Assembly: GCA_027011835.1 (NCBI GenBank)
Contig: JALUZN010000411.1
Location: forward strand, 1-19,429
Length of the DNA: 19,429 nt
Direction of reading: 5' to 3'
DNA from: Draconibacterium sp.
GTDB lineage: Bacteria; Bacteroidota; Bacteroidia; Bacteroidales; Prolixibacteraceae
In this document: positions 1 through 7,459 of the stretch, piece by piece
How the letters are laid out: every line of letters starts with the position of its first letter
Position numbering within the stretch: position 1 is the first letter of the stretch
Position numbers and translations under genes: made by a program
Notes under the pieces: model-generated
What the model was told of the DNA's origin: nothing
Seen by the model: only the letters and a program-made list of their open reading frames with translations
The model's database searches: none

Positions 1-22
1 GAAATTAAATAATCAGAAAACA

Positions 23-862
23 ATGAAAGCAGGAATAGGATTTAGAAAAGAATTTGCAGAAGAGTTTCTTTCGGGCTCGGCCATTCATCCGGGGTTTGTT
101 GAACTTGCCCCCGAGAATTGGATGAATATTGGCGGGTACTGGAAAAAACAGTTAAAACAACTTGCCGAAATGTATTCGATTACAAGTCACGGGCTTTCGT
201 TATCAATTGGCAGTCCCGAAGAGTTGGATATGAAATTTCTAAAAAATATAAAGCAGTTTCTTGCTGATTATGACATCGAAATTTATTCGGAACATTTAAG
301 TTTTTCGAAATGCGACAACGCCCACTTATACGATCTGTTGCCCATTCCGTTTCGCGAAGATGCAATTAAGCATGTTGCACGGCGCATTCGCCAGGTTCAG
401 GATTATTTAGGTCGACAAATTGCCATCGAAAATGTATCGTATTACACACCGGTGGCTGCCGAAATGGACGAAGCAACTTTTATTTCGGCTATTGTTGAAG
501 AGGCAGGTTGTAAAATGCTGCTCGATGTAAATAATGTTTTTGTGAATGCATTTAATCACAACTATAATGCAAAAGAGTTTATTGGCAATTTACCTCTCGA
601 TAAAATCCAATACATCCACATGGCGGGGCATACAAAAGTTGCCGACGACTTAATTATCGACACGCACGGCGAAGCAATTATCGACCCGGTTTACGAACTG
701 TTTGAATGGACATTGGAAAGAGTTGAACCTGTTCCGGTTTTATTGGAACGCGATTTTAATATCCCCGAATTAAACGAGTTACAACGCGAGCTAAGCAGCC
801 TCGAAGCTATTATGAACAAAAAATGGGAGACAAACAATGTTATTGAAAACAGAAACATATAA
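23..862 (+). CDS. DUF692 family multinuclear-iron peptide-modifying enzyme (MbnB/BufB-like)
   Basis: A 279-residue TIM-barrel protein of the DUF692 family. Characterised members (MbnB of methanobactin synthesis, and the enzymes of bufferin/HvfABCX systems) use a di- or tri-iron centre and O2 to modify cysteines in a ribosomal precursor peptide. The expected metal-site signatures are present in order: His56 in HGLSLSIG, Glu90-His91, Glu136-Asn137, the block D168-V-N-N, His199 and His203 in IHMAGH, D213-T-H-G and E242-R-D. Length is normal for the family. The ATG at 23 opens directly into the conserved first strand, so it is a convincing start. The 3' end overlaps the next gene by 26 nt, as in the usual DUF692-DUF2063 pair. 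The precursor peptide gene normally lies just upstream and so would be outside the window. The family assignment is firm; the substrate is unknown. Confidence 0.9.
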   Translation: MKAGIGFRKEFAEEFLSGSAIHPGFVELAPENWMNIGGYWKKQLKQLAEMYSITSHGLSLSIGSPEELDMKFLKNIKQFLADYDIEIYSEHLSFSKCDNAHLYDLLPIPFREDAIKHVARRIRQVQDYLGRQIAIENVSYYTPVAAEMDEATFISAIVEEAGCKMLLDVNNVFVNAFNHNYNAKEFIGNLPLDKIQYIHMAGHTKVADDLIIDTHGEAIIDPVYELFEWTLERVEPVPVLLERDFNIPELNELQRELSSLEAIMNKKWETNNVIENRNI

Positions 863-1592
863 TCAGCAAAACAAATTTGTAGAGTACTGTAGGAATGGAA
901 AAGAAGTATCTATTTTGGGAGCAGTTCCCGAGCGCCTTCTACACTATCGCCGGCTGGTTTTTAATGTGATTAAAGATACACTTGAAACAACATTCCCCAT
1001 TGCATCTCAATACATCGACAGCAAAATATGGGACGAAATGGTTTATACTTTTTTTAGCACACATAAATGCAGCGACCCGCAAGTGTGGAGAATGCCTAAT
1101 GAATTTGTGGGTTTTTGTGAGGCGGAAAATTACAGCGATAAATTTACAATTCCGTTTTTAAACGACTTGCTCCTTTTCGAATGGATGGAGGTGGAGATGT
1201 ATATGATGGAAGACATTGAATATCCGGTAAGTATAAACACCCCCATTCTTTTACAAAGTAAGATTGCCGTTAATCCGGAACACAAAATTATAAAACTCGA
1301 ATACCCCGTTCATATGGAAAAACCTTTTGATACTGTAGATAAAAAGGGGAACTATTTCTTGCTTCTTTTTCGCGAGAAGGAGTCGGGGCGAGTGCAATTT
1401 CTAAACCTGTCGGTACTATTTGCCTTTTTAATTGAAAACATTTCGATGGAAGAAAAAACGTTGGAAGAGATTTTAAACGATATTCTCTATCTGTTTGGCA
1501 TAAACGATTTAAAAATGCTGCAAACAAAAGTGTTCAAATTTTTGGAAAAGTTAAAAACACAGGGTTTTGTTTTAGGGTCACTTAAAAGTTAA
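837..1592 (+). CDS. DUF2063 family partner protein (BufC/HvfC/MbnC-like)
   Basis: A 251-residue protein resembling the DUF2063 'putative DNA-binding' family. In the methanobactin and bufferin systems this type of protein (MbnC, BufC) pairs with the DUF692 enzyme and helps deliver the precursor peptide. The N-terminal third shows the family pattern: a short helix, HYRRLVFNVI around residues 36-45, then a Leu/Phe-Pro segment (TLETTFP) leading into an acidic helix. The C-terminal part is divergent and would be the second domain. The gene starts inside the 3' end of the DUF692 gene (26-nt overlap, different frame), which suggests translational coupling and a 1:1 complex. The 'DNA-binding' label of the family is misleading here, because the context points to peptide modification. 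The family call rests on N-terminal pattern and gene order, so it is less certain than for the neighbour. Confidence 0.8.
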   Translation: MLLKTETYNQQNKFVEYCRNGKEVSILGAVPERLLHYRRLVFNVIKDTLETTFPIASQYIDSKIWDEMVYTFFSTHKCSDPQVWRMPNEFVGFCEAENYSDKFTIPFLNDLLLFEWMEVEMYMMEDIEYPVSINTPILLQSKIAVNPEHKIIKLEYPVHMEKPFDTVDKKGNYFLLLFREKESGRVQFLNLSVLFAFLIENISMEEKTLEEILNDILYLFGINDLKMLQTKVFKFLEKLKTQGFVLGSLKS

Positions 1593-1667
1593 AATTCTCT
1601 GTTATTCTGCTTATAAACAGACTTATCCTTTAACTCACAAAGTATTAATCATATAAAATAAAATGCT

Positions 1668-2102
1668 ATGAAAACATTAATGGAAAAGCTACGCACAATT
1701 GCGGGCAAACTCGACAGTCTTATTTTGTTACTCCTCCGCTTAACATTAGCGTATGGATTTTATGTGCCGGCCAAAATGAAATGGAACGATATTCATGCCA
1801 TTGGCAGCTGGTTCGAAAGTATGGGGTATCCGTTTCCATACCTAAATGCCTATTTGGCCGGTATTACCGAAGTTGCCGGAGTAATTCTTCTTTTGCTCGG
1901 CCTGGGAACACGAATTATATCGTTACCACTGATAGTTGTTATGTTGGTGGCTATTTTCACTGTACATATCGGAAATGGTTTCGAAGCAGGAAATAACGGT
2001 TTTGAGATTCCGTTTTATTATATGCTGATGCTTGGTAGTTTGGTCGTTTTTGGCGGGGGTAAATATAGTGTAGAGTATTTCGTTTGCAAACGCAAACAGT
2101 AA
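1668..2102 (+). CDS. DoxX-like integral membrane protein (HvfX/BufD-type)
   Basis: A 144-residue protein with four hydrophobic segments (roughly residues 15-35, 55-78, 80-102 and 112-130). It has the DoxX-family layout, with an Arg in the first helix (LLRLTLAYGFYVPAKMKW) and a glycine-rich second helix (GITEVAGVILLLLGLGTR). DoxX-family proteins are the common fourth member of DUF692-DUF2063 operons (HvfX, BufD). There they are thought to support oxidative chemistry or metal handling at the membrane, but no precise role is established. It lies 75 nt after the DUF2063 gene on the same strand, and no terminator is visible between them. A three-codon ORF (ATG CTA TGA, 1663-1671) overlaps the chosen start, but the start at 1668 gives the expected short basic N-terminus. 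Function is inferred from family and context. Confidence 0.8.
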   Translation: MKTLMEKLRTIAGKLDSLILLLLRLTLAYGFYVPAKMKWNDIHAIGSWFESMGYPFPYLNAYLAGITEVAGVILLLLGLGTRIISLPLIVVMLVAIFTVHIGNGFEAGNNGFEIPFYYMLMLGSLVVFGGGKYSVEYFVCKRKQ

Positions 2103-2200
2103 CCAGACTCGCGCAAATTATATAATTCCGGACTGAAATTGATTTGCCTGCAAAAAGAAGGATTGAGTATAGCGTGTATCTAATTGTTTTTTCGCAAACC

Positions 2201-3199
2201 CTATTTAAATCGGTTCAACATAATGGCATCAATAATTTGAGCCATCTTTTTGGGCGACTCTATTAATTTGAGGTAAGCGTGATTCGATTTCTCTCTTTTT
2301 GCCCAGTGGTTGTCTCCATTCTCTTCAACCACACATTTCCCTCCTTCAATTTTTTCCCAATATGTTCCAACTCCGCCAATTACAGCATATAAAACTGCTG
2401 TTTGGTCGAACGACGAATTGGGCAAAATTGCACCATTGAACTTTGCTTTTATCCATGGTGCATGTCCGCTGTAATAAAGAAATCCCTGATACAGCGGTGT
2501 GTTCTTATCAATTTCGTTAAATACCTCACCCGTTTTTATCTGCTCGCCCAATTCAAATCCCGAAAAAACAATAGGTGTTTCGAGGTGTTCAATTACAAAT
2601 TTTGTAATGCCCGGCATATTTCCGTTAAAATTCCATTCGTTTTTCCCTTTGGGGAAATGGCCTCCCATAATAACAAACTCGTTAACTTTTTTTGAAATTA
2701 ACTCTAATCCGTTTAAGGGCGAATTCGAATCGGGTTGCGATTCAATTAGTCGTTTAATATTTAACAACGGCCCAACGGCAACAATAGTAACGCTTGTATC
2801 TTCGCTTGCTGCTAAAATTTTACGATACAGCTGCGTGGCATCCGGAACATCGTTGTACGTTAATTTATATTCGAAATTATCGGCAATTACTTTGTTGTAT
2901 TGTAAGTCGGAAGTAGTTAATTTATCTTTTCTTGTTCCAATTGGAATGTTGGGGTGAAGGTAAAACCGGTTAACAGCATCGATTGCCGGAACAGCGTATT
3001 TATCGGTTCCCCAATTCATTATGGCGAGGAGGTCGCAATCGCCGCTTTCAATAAAATTATGAAGCATAACTAAAGCTCCTAAATCATCGGCATCGCCGCC
3101 AATATCGGTATCAAAAATTATTTTTGTTTGCGCTTGTACTCCTGCAACATTCCATAAAAACAGAAGCAGTACAACAAATTTTAGAGGAGTATTTTTCAT
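2201..3199 (-). CDS. Secreted nucleoside hydrolase (inosine-uridine preferring family)
   Basis: From the ATG at 3199 this is a 332-residue protein of the inosine/uridine-preferring nucleoside hydrolase family, which cleaves the N-glycosidic bond of ribonucleosides. The calcium/ribose-binding signature sits near the N-terminus (D30-T-D-I-G-G-D-A-D-D-L). It is followed by VAVGPLLNIK (141-150), EFVIMGGHF (174-182), the substrate-contacting EWNFNG (188-193) and the conserved Asp265 in SFDQTAVL. The first 23 residues form a signal peptide (MKNTPLKF, a hydrophobic stretch, then GVQAQ), so the enzyme is probably periplasmic or exported and used for nucleoside salvage. The frame stays open to 3292, but starting there would put 31 extra residues before the signal peptide, so 3199 is preferred. 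It is convergent with the DoxX gene and follows the AI-2E-type gene on the same strand. Confidence 0.88.
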   Translation of the reverse strand: MKNTPLKFVVLLLFLWNVAGVQAQTKIIFDTDIGGDADDLGALVMLHNFIESGDCDLLAIMNWGTDKYAVPAIDAVNRFYLHPNIPIGTRKDKLTTSDLQYNKVIADNFEYKLTYNDVPDATQLYRKILAASEDTSVTIVAVGPLLNIKRLIESQPDSNSPLNGLELISKKVNEFVIMGGHFPKGKNEWNFNGNMPGITKFVIEHLETPIVFSGFELGEQIKTGEVFNEIDKNTPLYQGFLYYSGHAPWIKAKFNGAILPNSSFDQTAVLYAVIGGVGTYWEKIEGGKCVVEENGDNHWAKREKSNHAYLKLIESPKKMAQIIDAIMLNRFK

Positions 3200-3223
3200 A
3201 CGTTTAAAATTTAGAATCAAGAT

Positions 3224-3237
3224 ACAAGACACAAGAC
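3224..3237. repeat. Two tandem copies of a 7-nt unit ACAAGAC
   Basis: ACAAGAC occurs twice head-to-tail, followed by a partial third copy (AAG), in the leader upstream of the nucleoside hydrolase start. It is short and could be chance. Similar CAAGA-rich tracts are common between genes in this group of bacteria as far as I recall. No function is assigned. Confidence 0.35.
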
Positions 3238-3324
3238 AAGAAAAGTTGTGCACTAACTTAATCATGCTCCTGTGTGTGAAATCTTTTATCATGAAGGTTT
3301 CATTCTGAATAGTTTTAAATACAA

Positions 3325-4356
3325 TTAGTCGTTTAGCGTTCCTTGCTGACTAAGCAAGATTGCAAACGGGCGAGTGCTTGGAAATTCTGACATGATAATA
3401 ATGATAATAACGGTAATGGGTACACTTAACAGCATCCCAATTATTCCACCAATTACACCCCAAATTGCAAGGGTAAGAAAAACAACTAAAGGGCTTATAT
3501 TGAGGGTGTTCCCCATTAGTCTCGGCTCAATAAAATTACCTACAACCATTTGAATTGCTCCCACAATTCCAAGAACTAAAAACCCGGGCATAAATTCACC
3601 AAACTGCAGAACGGCAAAAATAACCGGAAATCCGGTGGCAATAAGCGAGCCAACTGTAGGGATAAAATTCAACACAAAAATAAGAAACGCCCAAAACAAC
3701 GGTGCGTCGATACCAATTAAAAGAAGTGCAAAGTAGCTCAGAAAACCGGTTAAAAGACTTGTTAATGTTTTAAGTGCAATGTAGCGGCCAATCGAATGGT
3801 CTATTTTATCAACCAGGTTTTTTACATGGTTATATTTCTTTTTGTCGGGGTACATTGCTTTTAGCTTTTGGGGGAAAATAGGCTCCTCTAAAAGAATAAA
3901 TGCCAAATAGAGTAGTACTGTAAATGTATTTCCAAAAAGAGCAGTGAGTGCCGAAAGCAACGATGAAAGCAGAACACCGAAATTCATATTTTTTGCATGC
4001 TCGGTTAAAATTGAAAATAAATCGATGTTGAATTGCCTATTAATTGCATTGGCAATTCGGGTAATGTTTGCTTCGTAAACAGGAAGTGTTTGCGATAACT
4101 CTTGAATATTAACCGTAATCATTTGAACTGTAAGTGCCAGAAAACTGAGAATGATTAACGAAGAAAACAATGTGAGTAACCATTTGGGCCATTTGCTAAT
4201 AAATTTTACTTTCGTCAGAATTTTTTTAATTACGCGAATGAGCACCCAAAAAAGAACAGCAAGAATAAACGGAATAATTATCGATTGTGCATAAATAAGA
4301 ACCACAACAGTTGTAACGATAATAAGGAATACATAAATTTTTTTTGTTGTTTCCAT
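3325..4356 (-). CDS. AI-2E/PerM family transporter-like membrane protein
   Basis: A 343-residue polytopic membrane protein of the AI-2E (PerM/TqsA/YdiK) family. The order of segments fits: two N-terminal helices (about residues 7-45), a third near 65-85, then an amphipathic soluble stretch with LPVYEANITRIANAINRQF. The C-terminal bundle follows, with the family's FWAFLIFVLNFIPTVGSLIA block and the conserved end VVFLTLAIWGVIGGIIGMLLSVPI. Members export autoinducer-2, small peptides or ions, and the substrate cannot be read from sequence. The start at 4356 (METTKK) is chosen over the in-frame ATG at 4422 because it puts the basic residues directly before the first membrane segment. The nucleoside hydrolase gene starts 125 nt downstream on the same strand, so co-transcription is possible but not evident. 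Confidence 0.88.
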   Translation of the reverse strand: METTKKIYVFLIIVTTVVVLIYAQSIIIPFILAVLFWVLIRVIKKILTKVKFISKWPKWLLTLFSSLIILSFLALTVQMITVNIQELSQTLPVYEANITRIANAINRQFNIDLFSILTEHAKNMNFGVLLSSLLSALTALFGNTFTVLLYLAFILLEEPIFPQKLKAMYPDKKKYNHVKNLVDKIDHSIGRYIALKTLTSLLTGFLSYFALLLIGIDAPLFWAFLIFVLNFIPTVGSLIATGFPVIFAVLQFGEFMPGFLVLGIVGAIQMVVGNFIEPRLMGNTLNISPLVVFLTLAIWGVIGGIIGMLLSVPITVIIIIIMSEFPSTRPFAILLSQQGTLND

Positions 4357-4577
4357 ACGGTTGGATTTAATTCTTGCAAAATACAAATGATTTTTTAGAA
4401 GTAAAGAATATTGTTGATTCATTTTTTTCAGAACCTGTCAGTAAAAAAAATCATTTACAATAGTATAAAATTCTATAACTTTTCCTAAATTTGACACATG
4501 ATTCAATCGTATCAATGTCCGGTTTTCTTTTACCTTGGGATGCCTGAGTGTCTCGATGATGATTCTGTTTCTCATTA

Positions 4578-4593
4578 GTTGCAGCTCTGCAAC
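4578..4593. promoter_or_regulatory. Inverted repeat, possible operator upstream of the lyase operon
   Basis: Perfect 7-bp arms GTTGCAG and CTGCAAC around a 2-nt centre, 101 nt before the ATG of the CitD-CitE gene. Such a 16-bp dyad could be a binding site for a dimeric regulator. The evidence is the symmetry only; no regulator gene is adjacent. Confidence 0.3.
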
Positions 4594-4666
4594 ACTTTCT
4601 AATCCATTGTTCTTCTGTCCTATCCGTACAGGTTTTTTTAAATAAAACCAGTTACTGCGTAGAATT

Positions 4667-4680
4667 TGAATCAGGATTCA
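4667..4680. promoter_or_regulatory. Inverted repeat next to the start of the lyase gene
   Basis: Perfect 6-bp arms TGAATC and GATTCA around AG, ending 13 nt before the ATG at 4694. The A/T palindrome TAAAATTTTA (4681-4690) follows immediately. It could affect translation initiation or bind a regulator, or be chance in A/T-rich leader DNA. Confidence 0.22.
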
Positions 4681-4693
4681 TAAAATTTTAAAA

Positions 4694-5896
4694 ATGAAGG
4701 TTTCATCCGGCAAAAGGGGTGATGTTGTTCGTGCCGACTGTTTTGTTGAAGTAATAAACAGACCGGGTTCACCCAATAAAATTGTACTAAAAAGTAAAGT
4801 AAAAGCTCTTTTTGGAAAATCGATTGAAGAGCTTGTGCAAAAAATGTTGGCTTTTTATGAGATAAATGGCGTTGAAGTTTTGGTTGAAGACTCAGGTGCA
4901 TTACCGTTTGCACTTGCCGCCAGAATTGAAAAAGCTTTTCAAAAATATTCGCGGAGCAGCAAGCAGTTTGTTTTCGATATGCTTCCCGAAAACCAATACA
5001 CTATTCCGGGAAATCGGTACCGGCGCTCACGGCTTTATATTCCGGGCAATAATCCGAAAATGATGGTTAATGCAGGAATTTATGGTAGCGATGCCATAAT
5101 TCTCGATTTGGAAGATTCCGTGTCGCCGGAGAAAAAGGAAGAGGCGCGTATTCTCGTGCGTAACGCACTTTGCCAAATCGATTTTAAAGGAGCCGAACGA
5201 ATGGTGCGCATCAACCAGCTACCGGCAGGGTTGACCGACCTCGAATATATTGTTCCCTATAATGTGCACACTGTTTTAATTCCGAAATGTGAGTTGCCGG
5301 AACAGGTTATTCAGGTTGCTGAAAAGATTCAGCAGATTTCAGCTGGTAACAACTCTGTTTATTTGATGCCGATAATTGAGAGTGCTCTTGGTGTTGAAAA
5401 GGCCTATCAAATTGCAACTGCATCGCCAAGTATTGTTGCGCTGGCAATCGGTCTCGAAGATTACACTGCCGACCTTGGCGTGCAGCGCACCACACAGGCA
5501 ACCGAGTCGTTTTACGCCCGAAGCCGTATTGTGAATGCTGCCCGTGCCGCGGGAATTCAGCCCATCGATTCGGTATTTTCCGATTTCGAAAATGGCGAAA
5601 AAGTTTTAAACGCTGCCCACGAGTCGAAAGCGATGGGATTTGCAGGAATGGGGTGTATTCACCCGGTCCAGGTGGAGTGGGTAAACCGCGGATTTTCGCC
5701 TTCCGGAAAAGAGATAGAAAAGGCACAAAAAATAGTACTTGCTTTCGAGAAAGCGCAAAAAGAGGGCAGGGCAGTGGTTGCAATCGGTTCGAAAATGGTT
5801 GACCCGCCTGTGGTAAAAAGGGCACTGAAAACTGTAAACGATGCATTGGTTTTTGGATTAATAGAAAAAGAGTGGAGGAGTTTGTATGAAAACTAA
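4694..5896 (+). CDS. CitD-CitE fusion: citrate lyase beta-subunit-like (homo)citryl thioester lyase
   Basis: A 400-residue fusion. Residues 1-85 align with the citrate lyase acyl carrier protein CitD: the VKALFGKSIEELV and VEVLVEDSGALPFALAARIEKA blocks match CitD's 'VEKQFG...' and 'DDKGAL...RAR' regions. Residues about 110-385 are a CitE (HpcH/HpaI) TIM barrel with RLYIPGNNPKMM, the metal-binding DLED (138-141), R172-I-N, Glu229 in PIIES, GLEDY (253-257) and GCIHPVQ (320-326). CitE cleaves an (S)-citryl thioester to an acyl thioester and a 2-oxo acid. Near residue 14 the carrier domain reads VVRADC, and the serine that carries the phosphoribosyl-dephospho-CoA arm in CitD is absent, which is unusual. 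The gene overlaps citF by 11 nt. The context (homoaconitase-like, ALDH7 and saccharopine dehydrogenase genes) suggests homocitrate rather than citrate as the substrate. This is inference. Confidence 0.85.
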   Translation: MKVSSGKRGDVVRADCFVEVINRPGSPNKIVLKSKVKALFGKSIEELVQKMLAFYEINGVEVLVEDSGALPFALAARIEKAFQKYSRSSKQFVFDMLPENQYTIPGNRYRRSRLYIPGNNPKMMVNAGIYGSDAIILDLEDSVSPEKKEEARILVRNALCQIDFKGAERMVRINQLPAGLTDLEYIVPYNVHTVLIPKCELPEQVIQVAEKIQQISAGNNSVYLMPIIESALGVEKAYQIATASPSIVALAIGLEDYTADLGVQRTTQATESFYARSRIVNAARAAGIQPIDSVFSDFENGEKVLNAAHESKAMGFAGMGCIHPVQVEWVNRGFSPSGKEIEKAQKIVLAFEKAQKEGRAVVAIGSKMVDPPVVKRALKTVNDALVFGLIEKEWRSLYEN

Positions 5897-7442
5897 ACTG
5901 ATACAAAATGCTGCCGGACGATGGGTTCCTGAAATTGTAAATGGCAGGCAGACAATTCCTTTTAAAGGCGTGGGAAAATATAAACCAACCGCCAAAAAAT
6001 ATGCCCCTGCAATCTCATCGTGTGCCGATTTTCCCGCCGACGGGAATAAACTCGTCTCTTCGTTAAAAGTTGCGTTGGTAAAAGCCGGGCTTGCCGATGG
6101 AATGACCATTTCGACTCACCACCATTTCCGTAATGGCGATTTAATTGCTAATCAGGTTTTTGATATTGCCAAAGAGTTGGGGGTAAAAAACCTGGTTTGG
6201 TTTCCTTCGGCATCATTTCCTTGTCACGAACATTTAATTCCCTATCTCGAAGATGGTACAATCCATCATGTCGAGGGAAGTATGAACGGGCCGCTTGGGA
6301 GATTTGCTTCCGAAGGAAAAATGAAAGGAATGGCAGTTTTACGCTCGCACGGCGGTAGATACCAGGCCATTCAAGACGGTGAGGTGAAAATAGACATTGC
6401 GGTAATTGCCGCGCCAACCGCCGATTTCTTTGGTAATGCAACCGGCGACCGTGGCGATGCAGCCTGTGGGCTGTTGGGGTTTGCACTGGCTGATTCGCAA
6501 TATGCCGAAAAGGTAATAGTGGCAACCGATAATCTGGTGCCGTTCCCGTGTGTCCCCTGGCAAATTCAGGGAAATTATGTCGATTATGTGGTGCAGGTTG
6601 AAAAGATTGGAATTCCCGAAAAAATTGTTTCCGGCACAACACGAATTACCAAAAGCCCCGACAGACTTTATATTGCACGGTTAACAGCAGAGTTCTGCAA
6701 TGCCACCGGATTGATTTACGATGGTTTTTCGTTTCAGGTGGGAGCCGGCGGAACATCGCTTTCCATCGGATTGTATTTTCAGGATATACTGCGAAAAACC
6801 GGAAGGAAGGCGCGTTTTATCCGGGCCGGCAGCAATAAGTACGCGGTGAAAATGCTCGAAGAGGGACTCACCGATTACATCCTCGATGGACAAACTTTCG
6901 ACCTCGAAGGCGTTCGTTCCATGCGCGAAAATGCGAACCATGTAAACACCAGCCCTTTCACAAGCTACAATTACCACGGCAAAGGAAATTTTGCTCAATT
7001 GGTTGATGTGGTAATTCTGGGAGCCACCGAAGTAGATTTAAATTTTAATGCCAATGTGGTAACCCATTCCGACGGATATATGCTGCACGGAATTGGCGGT
7101 TGGCAGAACTGCCTCTTTTCGAAATGCGTTATTCTTCCCGTTCCACTGTTTCGCGACCGCATTCCGGTTGTTGTCGATGAGGTTACAACACTCTGCGGCC
7201 CCGGTGAACTAATTGATGTAATTGTAACCGAGCGCGGCATTGCAATTAATCCGAAACGTATCGATTTAATTGAAAAGGCAAAACGAACAAATTTGCCGGT
7301 AAGAACTATTCGGGAACTTAAAGAGGAGGCGGAGAAAATTTGTGGTCAGCCCGAAAAACCAACCCTTACCGATAAAATTATTGGAGTGGTAAAATGGGTG
7401 GATGGAACTGTAATCGACTCCATAAAACAGGTGAAAACTTAA
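5886..7442 (+). CDS. citF: Citrate lyase alpha-subunit-like CoA transferase (CitF family)
   Basis: A 518-residue protein of the CitF family, full length for citrate CoA-transferase. CitF exchanges the acetyl group on the carrier (or CoA) for citrate, giving the citryl thioester that CitE then cleaves, with release of acetate. Family blocks include LADGMTISTHHHFRNGD (69-85), the glycine-rich FQVGAGGTSLSIG (283-295), IRAGSN (312-317), and the typical C-terminus VIVTERGIAINPKRIDL (445-461) followed by VDGTVIDSIKQV (505-516). The ATG lies 11 nt inside the end of the CitD-CitE gene, indicating translational coupling and a stable complex. No citC, citX or citG maturation gene is adjacent. Given the neighbouring genes, it may activate homocitrate. 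The family is certain; the substrate is not. Confidence 0.88.
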   Translation: MKTKLIQNAAGRWVPEIVNGRQTIPFKGVGKYKPTAKKYAPAISSCADFPADGNKLVSSLKVALVKAGLADGMTISTHHHFRNGDLIANQVFDIAKELGVKNLVWFPSASFPCHEHLIPYLEDGTIHHVEGSMNGPLGRFASEGKMKGMAVLRSHGGRYQAIQDGEVKIDIAVIAAPTADFFGNATGDRGDAACGLLGFALADSQYAEKVIVATDNLVPFPCVPWQIQGNYVDYVVQVEKIGIPEKIVSGTTRITKSPDRLYIARLTAEFCNATGLIYDGFSFQVGAGGTSLSIGLYFQDILRKTGRKARFIRAGSNKYAVKMLEEGLTDYILDGQTFDLEGVRSMRENANHVNTSPFTSYNYHGKGNFAQLVDVVILGATEVDLNFNANVVTHSDGYMLHGIGGWQNCLFSKCVILPVPLFRDRIPVVVDEVTTLCGPGELIDVIVTERGIAINPKRIDLIEKAKRTNLPVRTIRELKEEAEKICGQPEKPTLTDKIIGVVKWVDGTVIDSIKQVKT

Positions 7443-7459
7443 CGATAAAACTTATAATT

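Larger units (their letters stand above)
4357..4693. other. Divergent intergenic region upstream of the metabolic cluster
   Basis: These 337 bases separate the minus-strand AI-2E gene from the plus-strand citrate-lyase-like gene and must hold the promoters of both. I see no gene or RNA gene. There is a TAAATTTG (4486-4493) matching the Bacteroidota -7 motif TAnnTTTG on the plus strand, but without a convincing upstream TTTG partner. Two compact inverted repeats (4578-4593 and 4667-4680, listed separately) are the only operator-like structures. Confidence 0.6.

Noticed and set aside
1..12. GAA ATT AAA TAA as the last codons of an upstream precursor gene
   Set aside because: The position would suit a bufferin-type precursor, but 12 nt are too few to support a coding call.
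3293..3305. The first 13 nt of the CitD-CitE gene (ATGAAGGTTTCAT) also occur here, upstream of the nucleoside hydrolase
   Set aside because: The match is 13 nt, imperfectly palindromic and does not extend in either direction, so I take it as coincidence.
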